Shown here piece by piece: positions 44,301-52,547 of a stretch of DNA of 64,000 nt (position 1 is its first letter; each line of letters begins with the position of its first letter). Made by a program: the position numbers and the translations under genes. The notes under the pieces are model-generated. The model was given only the letters and a program-made list of their open reading frames with translations. It searched no databases and was not told where the DNA came from. Source of the DNA: Flavobacterium nitratireducens (GTDB taxonomy: Bacteria; Bacteroidota; Bacteroidia; Flavobacteriales; Flavobacteriaceae); contig NZ_CP121111.1 of assembly GCF_029625335.1 (NCBI RefSeq), positions 2,232,001 to 2,296,000 on the forward strand, in the 5' to 3' direction.

Positions 44301-44412
44301 GGTGGGGGTAGAAATAAATTCCAATATTTTAAAATTCCAAATTCCAATTGTCACACTGAGCTTGTCGAAGTGTAATTGGGATTTGGATTTTTTTTTGGAA
44401 TTTTTTAACTAG
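41353..44412 (+). CDS. leuS: Leucine--tRNA ligase, carrying repeat-derived insertions
   Basis: The 1019-residue class I synthetase has HVGHPLGY (HIGH motif) near residue 48, an editing domain with VFTTRPDTIFG, the KMSKSKYN signature near residue 760, and the anticodon-binding helical domain. It charges tRNA-Leu and edits mis-charged products. Three things are odd. Residues 303-316 (VRSQELEVRSEELK), just before the editing motif, are encoded by tandem GTTAGAAGT units of an intergenic-type repeat. An insertion of about 80 residues before KMSKS is typical for this phylum. The last ~25 residues translate a terminator-like palindrome (44337-44386), so the natural stop was lost or moved. The catalytic parts are intact. 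Confidence 0.95.
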   Translation: MKYNPNEIEAKWQKYWADHKTFAAENNSAKPKHYVLDMFPYPSGAGLHVGHPLGYIASDVYSRYKRHQGFNVLHPMGYDSFGLPAEQYAIQTGQRPEDTTRVNIDGGVDKEGNQIAGYRKQLDKIGFSFDWDREVRTSNPDYYKHTQWIFIQLFNSWYNKDSDKAEDISTLIAIFEKEGNTNVNAVCDDSIQSFSAAEWNAFAKEEQEKILLQYRLTYLAETEVNWCPGLGTVLANDEIVNGVSERGGYPVVRKKMTQWSMRISAYAERLLQGLDSIDWSESIKESQRNWIGKSVGAMVTFKVRSQELEVRSEELKIDVFTTRPDTIFGVTFMTLAPEHELVAQITTPEQKEAVEAYIEKTAKRSERERMADVKTISGVFTGAYAEHPFTKEAIPVWIGDYVLAGYGTGAVMAVPCGDERDYAFANFFKGTNGMPEIKNIVDKDISEAAFGAKEGFQLVNSDFLNGMGYKDGTQKVIAELEKLGQGYGKVNYRLRDAVFSRQRYWGEPFPVYYVNGLPKMIDAQHLPIILPEVEKYLPTEDGLPPLGNAAVWAWDTVQNAVVSTQLADNKTVFPLELNTMPGWAGSSWYWMRYMDAHNENEFAGQDALKYWESVDLYIGGSEHATGHLLYSRFWNKFLKDKGFAPTEEPFKKLINQGMILGTSAFVYRIDYFDNKKSPVFISFSLTSKSNQELHKLINANNVVDIVDAFTITKIHVDVNFVNASDELDIEKFKAWREDYANAEFITEENGKYIVGREVEKMSKSKYNVVTPDNICAEYGADTLRLYEMFLGPLEQAKPWNTAGISGVFGFLKKLWRLYFDDNGLIVTNDEPTKDNLKTLHKTIKKVAEDIENFSFNTSVSQFMICVNELSSQNCHSRAILEPLAVVISSYAPHIAEELWSALGHEGSIATVAFPKFEEKHLVESEKEYPVSFNGKMRFTIKLPLDLTKEQIEEIVMKDERTQKQLDGRTPNKVIIVPGKIINLVGVEINSNILKFQIPIVTLSLSKCNWDLDFFLEFFN
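44337..44397 (+). terminator. Palindromic repeat acting as leuS terminator
   Basis: CCAAATTCCAATT pairs with AATTGGGATTTGG around a core holding CACACTGAGCTTGTCGAAGTG and is followed by a T-run (44388-44396). The leuS coding frame runs through the hairpin to a stop at 44410-44412. Termination and coding thus overlap. Confidence 0.75.
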
Positions 44413-44488
44413 TGTCAAATTGTCATTTTTGTAATTTGGTTCATAATTTGTTGGTTGTTAAGAAAACAAAAACTAAAAATAAAAAGAT

Positions 44489-45178
44489 ATGGGAAGTGGA
44501 TATTTAATTCTTGCAGGAGCAATAATGCTTTTTAGCTGGTTAGTAAGTTCGCGATTAAAAAGTAAGTTTGAGCATTATTCACAATTGCGTTTGCAAAATG
44601 GGATGAGTGGTGCTGAGATTGCTCAGAAAATGTTATCGGATAATGGAATTTATGATGTTCGAGTTATTTCGACTCCAGGTCAATTAACAGATCATTATAA
44701 TCCGGCAGATAAAACAGTGAATTTAAGTGAAGCTGTTTATAACGAACGCAATGCAGCAGCGGCAGCAGTGGCTGCTCACGAATGTGGTCACGCGGTTCAA
44801 CACGCACGTGGTTATGAGTGGCTGACTATGCGATCTAAATTAGTGCCTTTTGTAAATATAGCTTCGTCTTATATGCAATGGATTTTGCTAGCTGGTATTT
44901 TTACATTGAAAACATTTCCGGGGCTATTGCTTTTTGGTATCATTTTGTTTGCTACAACAACCTTATTCTCGATTGTTACTTTACCAGTAGAATATGATGC
45001 GAGTAATCGTGCTTTGGCTTGGTTAAAAGCTAAAAATATGTTGAATCCAGCGGAGTATGCTGGAGCAGAAGATTCGTTGAAATGGGCAGCTCGTACTTAT
45101 GTAGTAGCGGCTTTGGGTTCGATTGCAACCTTATTGTATTATCTTTCTATTTATTTAGGAGGAAATAGGAGAGAATAG
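44489..45178 (+). CDS. Zinc metallopeptidase (YugP/DUF-type, membrane)
   Basis: The 229-residue protein has an N-terminal membrane helix, the zinc motif HECGH (97-101) in AAHECGHAVQHARGYEW, and further C-terminal membrane helices (WILLAGIFTLKTFPGLLLFGIILFA, YVVAALGSIATLLYYLSIYLGG). This layout is that of the zinc-dependent neutral peptidase 2 family (B. subtilis YugP). It is an inner-membrane protease of unknown substrate. It follows leuS by 76 bases, and a perfect 17-bp hairpin lies 20 bases after its stop. Confidence 0.88.
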   Translation: MGSGYLILAGAIMLFSWLVSSRLKSKFEHYSQLRLQNGMSGAEIAQKMLSDNGIYDVRVISTPGQLTDHYNPADKTVNLSEAVYNERNAAAAAVAAHECGHAVQHARGYEWLTMRSKLVPFVNIASSYMQWILLAGIFTLKTFPGLLLFGIILFATTTLFSIVTLPVEYDASNRALAWLKAKNMLNPAEYAGAEDSLKWAARTYVVAALGSIATLLYYLSIYLGGNRRE

Positions 45179-45198
45179 AAAAATAAATTACAAAATAT

Positions 45199-45260
45199 AA
45201 ATTCCAAATTCCAATGGTCACACTGAGCTTGTTGAAGTGTTATTGGAATTTGGAATTTTT
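45199..45260 (+). terminator. Perfect 17-bp hairpin with T-run
   Basis: AAATTCCAAATTCCAAT (45199-45215) pairs perfectly with ATTGGAATTTGGAATTT (45242-45258). The apical part contains CACTGAGCTTGTTGAAGTG, which is nearly the same as in the leuS terminator. A T-run follows. It probably terminates the zinc peptidase gene and belongs to the same dispersed hairpin family. Confidence 0.85.
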
Positions 45261-45304
45261 TTATTGAATATTTTCGGATGTTATTCCGGCATATTTTGTT
45301 TTTG

Positions 45305-45635
45305 TCATTCAACTAAAAGTGCAACTTGAGCTTCGGTTAATGCTGGCTTTTTGTTTACAGGAGGCATGAATTTACGATTGTCTTGAGGTAAGTTGACTCT
45401 CTCCAGAATGGCAGCTATATGGGTTTTAACTTGTTCGTAGTTAGCAAAAGGTTCTTTGCGTCCTTGAGGAGGTATGTGGCAAGGGGTGCAGCTATTTTCG
45501 ATGATTGGTTTTACATCGTTAGTGTAAGTAATTTTTTTTACATCAACATAGTCTTTGTTTTTTTTTGGCCGAACTACAATTGCTAAGTACAGCTGCTAAA
45601 GGAAGCATCAATGCAATAATTTTGAATTTGTTCAT
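45305..45635 (-). pseudogene. Cytochrome c-like lipoprotein, frameshift in an A9 tract
   Basis: From the ATG at 45635 the frame gives a lipoprotein signal peptide (MNKFKIIALMLPLAAVLSNC, cysteine 20), then SSAKKK and a stop a few codons on. In a second frame the protein continues from NKDYVDVKKITYTNDVKPI through the heme motif SCTPCH and FMPPVNKKPALTEAQ to a TGA at 45305. The switch falls in a run of nine T (A9 on the coding strand) at 45558-45566; eight would keep the frame and give 109 residues with one CxxCH heme site and a distal methionine candidate in FMPP. An A9 run is a known hotspot for sequencing error and for transcriptional slippage. Confidence 0.85.
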
Positions 45636-45731
45636 AGATTTAATATTAAAGTTGGTTTTCTTTTTAAGACCTCAAAAAAGGATTAGGGTTTAATTTGATT
45701 TTAAAATTAATTTCGATAACTGGAATAAAAA

Positions 45732-45752
45732 AAGCCGCGACTTTCGCGGCTT
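45732..45752 (-). terminator. Rho-independent terminator of hemD
   Basis: AAGCCGCGA pairs perfectly with TCGCGGCTT around a 3-base loop; the A-run at 45727-45733 reads as a U-run on the minus strand, 24 bases past the hemD stop. Confidence 0.85.
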
Positions 45753-45775
45753 AAATATATGTAAAAAGGAAGCTA

Positions 45776-46525
45776 TTATTTTCCTTTATTGACCTCAGCT
45801 ATGTATTTTTCCAATGCCATTGTCATCGAAGGTGTTCCTGGAGCTGGAGCCATAATGTCTACTCTTAGTCCGTGGTCTAAAGCTTCTTTTTGAGTGGTTG
45901 GTCCAAAAACCGCAATTCGAGTATTGTTTTGTTGGAAATCAGGGAAGTTTTTATATAATGATTTGATTCCTGTTGGGCTAAAGAATGCTAAAACATCATA
46001 ATAAACATCCGCTAAATCAGACAAGTCGCTCATTACCGTTCTATAGAAAGTAGCTTGAGTCCAATCTACTTTTAAGTTGTTTAAGGTTTGAGGTGCATCT
46101 GCATTCAATTGGTCAGAAGCAGGAAGTAAGAACTTTTCTTCTTTGTATTTTTTGATTAACGGAGCCATGTCGGCAAAATCTTTTGCGCCAACATAAATTT
46201 TACGTTTTCTGTAAACAACATACTTTTGTAAATAGAAAGCAATCGCTTCTGATTGACAAAAATACTTTAAACCTTCAGGAACTTTAAAACGCATTTCTTC
46301 AGCAACTCTGAAAAAATGATCCACAGCATTTCTACTTGTTAAAATAATTGCAGTAAAATTGTTAAGATCAATTTTTTGAAGTCTAATTTCTTTAGCGCTC
46401 ACTCCTTCTATGTGGATAAAAGGACGGAAATCAATTTTGATTTTATGTTTCTGTTGGAGTTCAAAGTAAGGTGAGTTCTCTACTTTAGGCTCTGGTTGCG
46501 ATACCAAAATTGTTTTCACTTTCAT
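45776..46525 (-). CDS. hemD: Uroporphyrinogen-III synthase
   Basis: The 249-residue protein shows the two-domain HemD pattern: the start VKTILVSQPEP, the strand-loop LNNFTAIILTSRNAVDHFF in the first domain, and YYDVLAFFSPTGIKSLYKNFP with IAVFGPTTQKEALDHGL in the second. It closes hydroxymethylbilane to uroporphyrinogen III in heme synthesis. It follows the DUF4271 gene by 14 bases on the same strand, an arrangement typical for Bacteroidota, and ends at a strong terminator. Confidence 0.88.
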   Translation of the reverse strand: MKVKTILVSQPEPKVENSPYFELQQKHKIKIDFRPFIHIEGVSAKEIRLQKIDLNNFTAIILTSRNAVDHFFRVAEEMRFKVPEGLKYFCQSEAIAFYLQKYVVYRKRKIYVGAKDFADMAPLIKKYKEEKFLLPASDQLNADAPQTLNNLKVDWTQATFYRTVMSDLSDLADVYYDVLAFFSPTGIKSLYKNFPDFQQNNTRIAVFGPTTQKEALDHGLRVDIMAPAPGTPSMTMALEKYIAEVNKGK

Positions 46526-46539
46526 ATTTTAACATTTTT

Positions 46540-47211
46540 CTAAGCGCTCCCTTTTGTAAACAAATAATACATAAAAAAATAGGGAGCTATTTCGAGGGTG
46601 CAAAGATATAAAATAAAATAAAACAACTTACTGAATATTACATTTTGATATTTTTTTATAGCAAGTGAGTATGTTAGTACACTTAGCAATAGTATAATGG
46701 TAATTATTGCTATAGGAATATTCTGTGAAACAGCATTATAGTAAAAAAGTATAATATTGATAGGAAGAATGATAATTCCAATATACGTTCGATAAGTGAT
46801 TTTTTGGAGGTTAAATTGCTCCATAAATTCTTCAATATTGAAAGTTGTAGCGATAATTTTTTCGACTAAAAACTTCGATAAAATGAAAAAGAGGAGAAAA
46901 GTTACGATACGAATGTATAAGATCCAATCGGTTTTTGAGGCATAGCCAAATAAACTCAACGAAATTTGGATAAAAAAGGCAAATGAAATTACTTGAACTA
47001 AAAATAAAGAAATAGTAAAACTGCTTTTTAATTGACTGCTATCACGATAGACTTTAGAATATTTGTCGGAGAAAATGAGATTAATAAAATCACTAAAGCG
47101 ATTGCCATAAACGGCTTTAATTATCGCAATAATTCCAAAGGCCAGAACAAATAATGCTGTTGCCCAGTCTTTGCTTTCTGTAATTCTCGGATGTAGGAGA
47201 TATTCTGTCAT
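46540..47211 (-). CDS. DUF4271 membrane protein
   Basis: The 223-residue protein has about six membrane helices and a hydrophilic loop (NRFSDFINLIFSDKYSKVYRDSSQ) typical of the DUF4271 family, which is found next to hemD in Bacteroidota. The two genes form an operon with a 14-base gap. The role is unknown; co-occurrence suggests a link to heme or to a membrane process that shares the transcript. Start ATG at 47211 gives a hydrophilic N-terminus before the first helix. Confidence 0.82.
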   Translation of the reverse strand: MTEYLLHPRITESKDWATALFVLAFGIIAIIKAVYGNRFSDFINLIFSDKYSKVYRDSSQLKSSFTISLFLVQVISFAFFIQISLSLFGYASKTDWILYIRIVTFLLFFILSKFLVEKIIATTFNIEEFMEQFNLQKITYRTYIGIIILPINIILFYYNAVSQNIPIAIITIILLLSVLTYSLAIKKYQNVIFSKLFYFILYLCTLEIAPYFFMYYLFTKGSA

Positions 47212-47289
47212 AGTAAGAGCAAAATTAGTAAAATTTTAAATCAATATTTTTAATATACAATTATTATGTTTCAAATGCTATAAAAAGGT

Positions 47290-47297
47290 TACTTTTG
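47290..47297 (+). promoter_or_regulatory. -7 promoter box for the GT2-pyrC-DUF4296 unit
   Basis: TACTTTTG fits TAnnTTTG and lies 20 bases before the chosen ATG at 47318. Confidence 0.55.
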
Positions 47298-47317
47298 CGG
47301 TGAAATTTCTAGAAAAT

Positions 47318-48043
47318 ATGAATAATTGTATTGTTATAATTCCAACCTATAACGAAATTGAAAATGTAGAAAGTATAATAAGGGCAACACTTTCGCAGCA
47401 CAAACATTTTCATGTACTTATAGTGGATGATAATTCTCCAGATCATACGGCCGATAGAGTTCGTTTGTTACAAACAGAATTTGAGGGGCGTTTATTTCTA
47501 GAAAGCCGAAAACAAAAATCAGGTTTAGGAACTGCTTATGTTCATGGTTTTAAGTGGGCATTAGCACATAATTATGAATTTATTTTCGAAATGGATGCCG
47601 ATTTTTCACATAATCCGCATGATTTAGAAAAGTTGTATAATGCTTGTCATTTTGGTGATGCCGATTTAGCTATCGGTTCACGCTATGTAACCGGAGTAAA
47701 TGTAGTGAACTGGCCATTAAACAGGGTGCTGCTGTCTTATTTTGCTTCCGTTTATGTTCGAATGATTACTGGAATGCTTATACATGATGCCACAGCTGGT
47801 TTTGTATGTTACAAAAGAGAGGTTTTAGAAAAAATCAACCTTGACAAAATTAAGTTCGTAGGTTATGCGTTTCAAATAGAAATGAAGTACCGTACTTTTT
47901 GTAATAATTTTAAAATTACCGAAGTTCCTATTATTTTTACCGATAGAACGAAAGGACAATCTAAGATGAGTAATTCTATAATTGTCGAAGCTGTTTTTGG
48001 GGTGGTTGCCTTACGTTTAAAAAAATTAGTTAACAGATTATAA
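47318..48043 (+). CDS. Polyprenol monophosphomannose synthase-like glycosyltransferase (GT2)
   Basis: I start at the ATG at 47318 (MNNCIVIIPTYNEIENVES, 241 residues); a GTG six codons upstream is possible but lies within 3 bases of the promoter box. The GT2 core shows IVIIPTYNE, LIVDDNSPDHTAD and the metal-binding EMDADFSHNP, followed by GSRYVTG and the C-terminal RTKGQSKMS segment found in dolichol/polyprenol-phosphate mannosyltransferases. It transfers a sugar, probably mannose, to polyprenyl phosphate at the inner membrane. pyrC follows 10 bases later on the same strand. Confidence 0.9.
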   Translation: MNNCIVIIPTYNEIENVESIIRATLSQHKHFHVLIVDDNSPDHTADRVRLLQTEFEGRLFLESRKQKSGLGTAYVHGFKWALAHNYEFIFEMDADFSHNPHDLEKLYNACHFGDADLAIGSRYVTGVNVVNWPLNRVLLSYFASVYVRMITGMLIHDATAGFVCYKREVLEKINLDKIKFVGYAFQIEMKYRTFCNNFKITEVPIIFTDRTKGQSKMSNSIIVEAVFGVVALRLKKLVNRL

Positions 48044-48053
48044 AACAAAAACA

Positions 48054-49395
48054 ATGAACAGGGTTTTAATTAAGAATGCCAAAATAGTAAATGAAGGAGT
48101 AATTTTTGAAGGCGATGTATTAATTGAGAATGACTTAATTGTTGAAATTTCAGAAAGCATTAGTGCAAAATCATCCGATTGTAAAATTGTTGATGCCGAA
48201 GGGAATTTTTTAATGCCTGGCGCTATTGATGATCAGGTGCATTTTAGAGAACCAGGTTTAACACATAAAGGTGATATCGAGACCGAATCCAGAGCGGCAG
48301 TGGCAGGAGGAATTACTTCGTATATTGAGCAACCTAATACGGTTCCTAATGCGGTTACGCAAGAAATTTTAGAAGAAAAATATAAAATTGCTGCCGAAAA
48401 ATCATTTGCGAATTATTCGTTTATGATGGGAGCAACAAATGATAATTTAGAAGAGGTTTTAAAAACCAATCCTAAAAATGTGGCTGGAATTAAAATATTC
48501 TTAGGTTCTTCAACCGGGAATATGTTAGTAGATAATCAGGCAACTTTAGAAAGAATTTTTTCAAGTATCACCAATGCTTATTGCAGTTCACTGTGAAGAT
48601 GAAGCGACTATTAAAGCTAATTCTGAAAAATTCAAAGCAGAATATGGTGAGGATGTTCCAGTAACGGCGCATCATTTAATAAGAAGCGAAGAAGCTTGTT
48701 ATTTGTCTTCTTCAAAAGCAATTGAATTGGCTAAGAAAACAGGGGCTCGTTTGCATGTTTTCCATCTTTCAACTGCAAAAGAGATGGATTTGTTTACCAA
48801 TAAAATCCCATTGGAAGAAAAGAAAATTACAGCTGAAGTTTGTGTGCATCACTTATGGTTTACCAATGATGATTATGAAACGAAAGGGAATTTTATCAAA
48901 TGGAATCCAGCAGTTAAAACAGCTAAGGATAGAGACGCTTTGTGGAAAGCTTTGTTAGATGATCGTATTGATGTAATTGCAACTGATCATGCCCCACATA
49001 CTCTAGAAGAGAAAAAGCAATCGTATTTGAAAGCACCTTCTGGTGGGCCATTAGTACAACACGCAGTAGTAGCAATGTTTGAAGCATATCACCAAGGAAA
49101 AATTAGCGTGGAGAAAATCGTAGAGAAAATGTGTCACAATCCGGCTAAAATTTTCAAGATTGAAAAACGTGGTTTTATTAGAGAAGGCTATTATGCCGAT
49201 TTGGTAATTGTAAATGCAGGTTTGCCTTGGGGTGTAAAAAAAGAGAATATCTTTGCTAAATGCGGATGGTCACCTTTTGAAGGATATACTTTCAAATCAA
49301 GAATTACGCATACTTTTGTAAACGGTCAATTAGTGTATAATGCTTTTAAAGTAAAAGATATTCGCGCTGGAAAGAGACTATTATTTGATAGATAG
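48054..49395 (+). pseudogene. pyrC: Dihydroorotase, disrupted by a +1 frameshift
   Basis: Frame one from 48054 carries the metal-binding DDQVHFREPGLTHKG (the first histidine pair) and runs to LERIFSS before going off frame to a stop. Frame two picks up PMLIAVHCEDEATIKA and continues through VFHLSTAKEMD, the late metal and substrate motif IATDHAPHTLEEK, to 49395. The sequence AGTATCACCAATG has one base more than AGTACACCAATG, which would give SSTPML; the extra base is at about 48566-48569. Restored length is 446 residues, normal for the type I/AllB-like dihydroorotase of flavobacteria. It makes dihydroorotate in pyrimidine synthesis. Essential function and a single indel make sequencing error a serious alternative. 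Confidence 0.88.
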
Positions 49396-49398
49396 GTC

Positions 49399-49956
49399 AT
49401 GAAAAAAACGGTTTCATTTTTAGTAATTGTAATGTTGTTCTTAAGCTGTAAAGACGATGCGGTTAAAGAACCAGAACGTCTTATTGATCGAGAGGTGATG
49501 GAAAACATTATATATGATTTATCGCTGCTTGAAGTGATAAAATACAATGAACCTGGTACTACCGAGAAATACATAGTAAATCCAAAGGAATTTATTTTAA
49601 GAAAATACAAAGTTGATAGTGCTCAATTTGCGCAAAGCAACATTTATTATGCATCAGATTTTGAAAAATACAAAGCGATGTATGATAGTGTTGTGAAACG
49701 TATGGAAAGAAATAAAGTTCATTATGATTCCTTGGTTAAAAAACAAATCAAGAAAGATTCTTTAATTCAAGCTAAAAAAGAAAAAATGGACTCACTTGCT
49801 AATGCTAAAAAAGTAGCTTTGGCTAAGAAAGATTCATTAAAAAAGCTAAAGAAAAAAGATTCACTGCTTTTGAAGAAAAAAACAATTAGCACCAAGAAAA
49901 AAATACTTTCAACTACCAAAGCCGCAACGATTAAAACCAGTAAAGCCGTTAATTAA
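49399..49956 (+). CDS. DUF4296 lipoprotein
   Basis: The 185-residue protein has a lipoprotein signal peptide (lipobox FLSC, cysteine 17). The DUF4296 domain follows (about 25-115, LIDREVMENIIYDLSLLEVIKY and ILRKYKVDSAQFAQSNIYYAS). The C-terminal 70 residues are a lysine-rich tail with repeated KKDSL units, probably a coiled coil or a charged tether. It follows pyrC by 3 bases in the conserved GT2-pyrC-DUF4296 order. Its last 8 bases overlap the convergent epimerase gene. Function is unknown. Confidence 0.88.
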   Translation: MKKTVSFLVIVMLFLSCKDDAVKEPERLIDREVMENIIYDLSLLEVIKYNEPGTTEKYIVNPKEFILRKYKVDSAQFAQSNIYYASDFEKYKAMYDSVVKRMERNKVHYDSLVKKQIKKDSLIQAKKEKMDSLANAKKVALAKKDSLKKLKKKDSLLLKKKTISTKKKILSTTKAATIKTSKAVN

Positions 49957-50941
49957 CCGAAAAGTTATCTTTAATATATTGCTGAACATCTATGAAAGAA
50001 GTTTGCAAAGCAGATTTGATTTTTTGATTAGAAAATTCCTTTTTATTTAATAAAGATTGTAAGCTGTCTTTTGAAATTTGCTTTGGTTTGGTAGAAAATA
50101 GAGAAAGGACCCAATACAATCTCCACGTTAGACCTATAAGAAAAGGCTTGGCTTCGATGCTAGGCCTTTTTACTTTTAATGTGTTGGCTATGGTGTTAAA
50201 GAGGTCTCTGAAAACGATGTTTTGTCCTATAAGAATAAAACGTTCATTGCAAATGGAACTTTCCATTAATTCAATCATGATTCCTACTAAATCATCGACT
50301 ACAACAAAAGCCGTTTTTCCGTAGGTGTAAAATAACAATCCATCAGCGACTTTTTTAATCAATTGTCCGCTACTTTGATTTTCAAAACCAGGTCCAATGA
50401 TGATTCCTGGATTTACAATAATGACTTGTAAACCTTCTTGTTGTCCTCTCCAAACTTCCATTTCGGCACCATATTTTGAAATAGCATAATCACTATGGTG
50501 TTTTTCAGGATTCCATTCGGTTTCTTCGGTAATACTTGTTTCATGAGCAGCTAAGTCACCTAAAGCGGCTATAGAACTTACATGGCATAGTTTTTCAACA
50601 CCTTTGGCTAAACAAAAATTGACAATGTTAGCCGTGCCTTCGATATTTATTTTTCGTAGTTTATTTTCGTCTTTTGAGTCAAACGAAATGTATGCAGCAC
50701 AATGATACACTTGAGTGATTCCTATAAATGCATCTTCTAGCGCTGTAATGTCAAGGATGTCTCCTTTAATCCATTCGACAGCATTAAATAATGTTGATTT
50801 TTGGTAATGTTCAAATAAGGATTTTGTTTTTTGAATTCCATTTTCATCACGATAAATGGCGCGCATTTTTGCTCCATTTTCTGCTAAACGAAGTAATAAA
50901 TGTGCTCCTACTAAACCTGTTCCTCCTGTGACTAAAATCAT
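49949..50941 (-). CDS. NAD-dependent epimerase/dehydratase (SDR extended)
   Basis: The 330-residue protein has the nucleotide-binding TGGTGLVG loop at residues 5-12, the catalytic YAISK pair near residue 151-155, and the substrate-domain segment VIVNPGIIIGPG. It resembles dihydroflavonol-4-reductase-like extended SDR enzymes, which reduce or epimerise sugars or ketones; the substrate is unknown. It converges with DUF4296 (8-base overlap) and is divergent from tyrS, with 166 bases between. Confidence 0.88.
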   Translation of the reverse strand: MILVTGGTGLVGAHLLLRLAENGAKMRAIYRDENGIQKTKSLFEHYQKSTLFNAVEWIKGDILDITALEDAFIGITQVYHCAAYISFDSKDENKLRKINIEGTANIVNFCLAKGVEKLCHVSSIAALGDLAAHETSITEETEWNPEKHHSDYAISKYGAEMEVWRGQQEGLQVIIVNPGIIIGPGFENQSSGQLIKKVADGLLFYTYGKTAFVVVDDLVGIMIELMESSICNERFILIGQNIVFRDLFNTIANTLKVKRPSIEAKPFLIGLTWRLYWVLSLFSTKPKQISKDSLQSLLNKKEFSNQKIKSALQTSFIDVQQYIKDNFSVN

Positions 50942-51047
50942 AAATGCAAATGTAGCAATTTATCAATTTTATAAGGTAACAATTAGTTTTTTAGATATTT
51001 TTTTAAAATTGGTTCATTTTCAAATTTTCAAATTGTCTAATTAAAGC

Positions 51048-51055
51048 TATCTTTG
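51048..51055 (+). promoter_or_regulatory. -7 promoter box, tyrS
   Basis: TATCTTTG fits TAnnTTTG, about 52 bases before the tyrS ATG. A small hairpin AAAGCC/GGCTTT lies in the leader at 51063-51079. Confidence 0.6.
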
Positions 51056-51107
51056 CCCACACAAAGCCGAAAAGGCTTTACTGACGAAAGTAAATTGATT
51101 ACAAAAG

Positions 51108-52400
51108 ATGAAAAATTTTATTGAAGAAGTAACTTGGAGAGGTATGCTCCACGATGTTATGCCAGGCACTGATGAACATTTGATGGAACAAATGCGTGTG
51201 GCGTATGTGGGGATTGACCCAACTGCAGATTCATTACATATAGGACATTTAGTTGGAGTAATGTTGTTGAAACATTTTCAAATAGCGGGACACAAACCAT
51301 TGGCCTTAGTAGGTGGAGCAACTGGGATGATAGGTGATCCGTCTGGAAAATCCAACGAAAGAAATCTATTAGACGAAGCAACATTGCGTCATAATCAAGA
51401 ATCGATTAAAGCACAATTAGGTCGTTTCCTTGATTTTACTTCAGATGCACCTAATGCGGCTGAATTAGTGAACAACTACGACTGGATGAAGAACTTTTCT
51501 TTCTTAGACTTCATTCGTGATGTGGGGAAACATATTACAGTAAATTACATGATGGCTAAGGATTCGGTTAAGAAGCGTTTGTCTTCTGAGTCGGCTGAAG
51601 GAATGTCATTCACTGAGTTTACCTATCAATTAGTTCAAGGTTATGATTTCTTGCATTTGTACAAAGCAAAAAGTTGTACATTACAAATGGGAGGGAGTGA
51701 CCAATGGGGGAATATCACTACGGGAACTGAATTAGTTCGCCGAATTGAAGCAGGTAAAGCTTATGCTTTAACGTGTCCATTGATTACAAAAGCAGATGGA
51801 ACTAAATTTGGTAAATCAGAAGGTGGGAACATTTGGTTAGATGCTGCTAGAACTTCTCCATATAAGTTCTACCAATATTGGTTGAATACTTCGGATGTGG
51901 ATGCTGAAAAATACATCAAGATTTTCACTTTCTTGTCTAAGGAAGAAATCGAAGATTTAACTGAAAAACATAGAGAAGCACCGCATTTAAGATTATTGCA
52001 GAAAAAATTGGCTGAGGAAATTACAATTATGGTTCACTCGGCAGAAGATTTAGAAAATGCAATCAAGGCTTCCAATATTTTGTTTGGAAATTCTACTGCA
52101 GATGATTTGAAACAATTAAATGAGAAAACTTTCTTAGAAGTTTTTGATGGTGTTCCTCAGGCTGAAGTGGCAAAATCTGAAATCGAAGCAGGAATCGATA
52201 TTGTGACGGTTTTAAATGAAAAAACAGGATTTATGAAATCGAATGGTGAAGCTAGACGTGCATTAACGGCTAATTCTATTTCGGTAAATAGAGAGAAAGT
52301 AAAAGAAGATTTTGTGCTTTCTACACAAGATTTAATCAATAACCAGTTTGTATTATTGCAAAGTGGAAAGAAAAACTATTTTGTGCTTAGAGTTGTCTAA
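51108..52400 (+). CDS. tyrS: Tyrosine--tRNA ligase
   Basis: The 430-residue class I synthetase carries the HIGH motif HIGHLVGVM (near residue 45), the KMSKS equivalent KFGKSEGG, and a C-terminal S4 RNA-binding domain ([25 protein letters not shown]). It attaches tyrosine to tRNA-Tyr. It has its own promoter box and a terminator at 52430-52461, so it is monocistronic. Confidence 0.96.
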   Translation: MKNFIEEVTWRGMLHDVMPGTDEHLMEQMRVAYVGIDPTADSLHIGHLVGVMLLKHFQIAGHKPLALVGGATGMIGDPSGKSNERNLLDEATLRHNQESIKAQLGRFLDFTSDAPNAAELVNNYDWMKNFSFLDFIRDVGKHITVNYMMAKDSVKKRLSSESAEGMSFTEFTYQLVQGYDFLHLYKAKSCTLQMGGSDQWGNITTGTELVRRIEAGKAYALTCPLITKADGTKFGKSEGGNIWLDAARTSPYKFYQYWLNTSDVDAEKYIKIFTFLSKEEIEDLTEKHREAPHLRLLQKKLAEEITIMVHSAEDLENAIKASNILFGNSTADDLKQLNEKTFLEVFDGVPQAEVAKSEIEAGIDIVTVLNEKTGFMKSNGEARRALTANSISVNREKVKEDFVLSTQDLINNQFVLLQSGKKNYFVLRVV

Positions 52401-52429
52401 TAAGTTATAGATTTTCTAAATAGATTTTA

Positions 52430-52465
52430 AAAACCTGACTATATAAAAGTAGTCAGGTTTTTTAT
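52430..52465 (+). terminator. Rho-independent terminator of tyrS
   Basis: AAAACCTGACT pairs with AGTCAGGTTTT around a 10-base loop followed by T-rich DNA, 30 bases after the tyrS stop. Confidence 0.85.
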
Positions 52466-52547
52466 GTTTTTAGAAGTTAAGTTTTCTATTTTTGGGATTC
52501 AAGATTTTCTTGTAGTATATGCTATTTATTGAAACTAAAAATAATTT

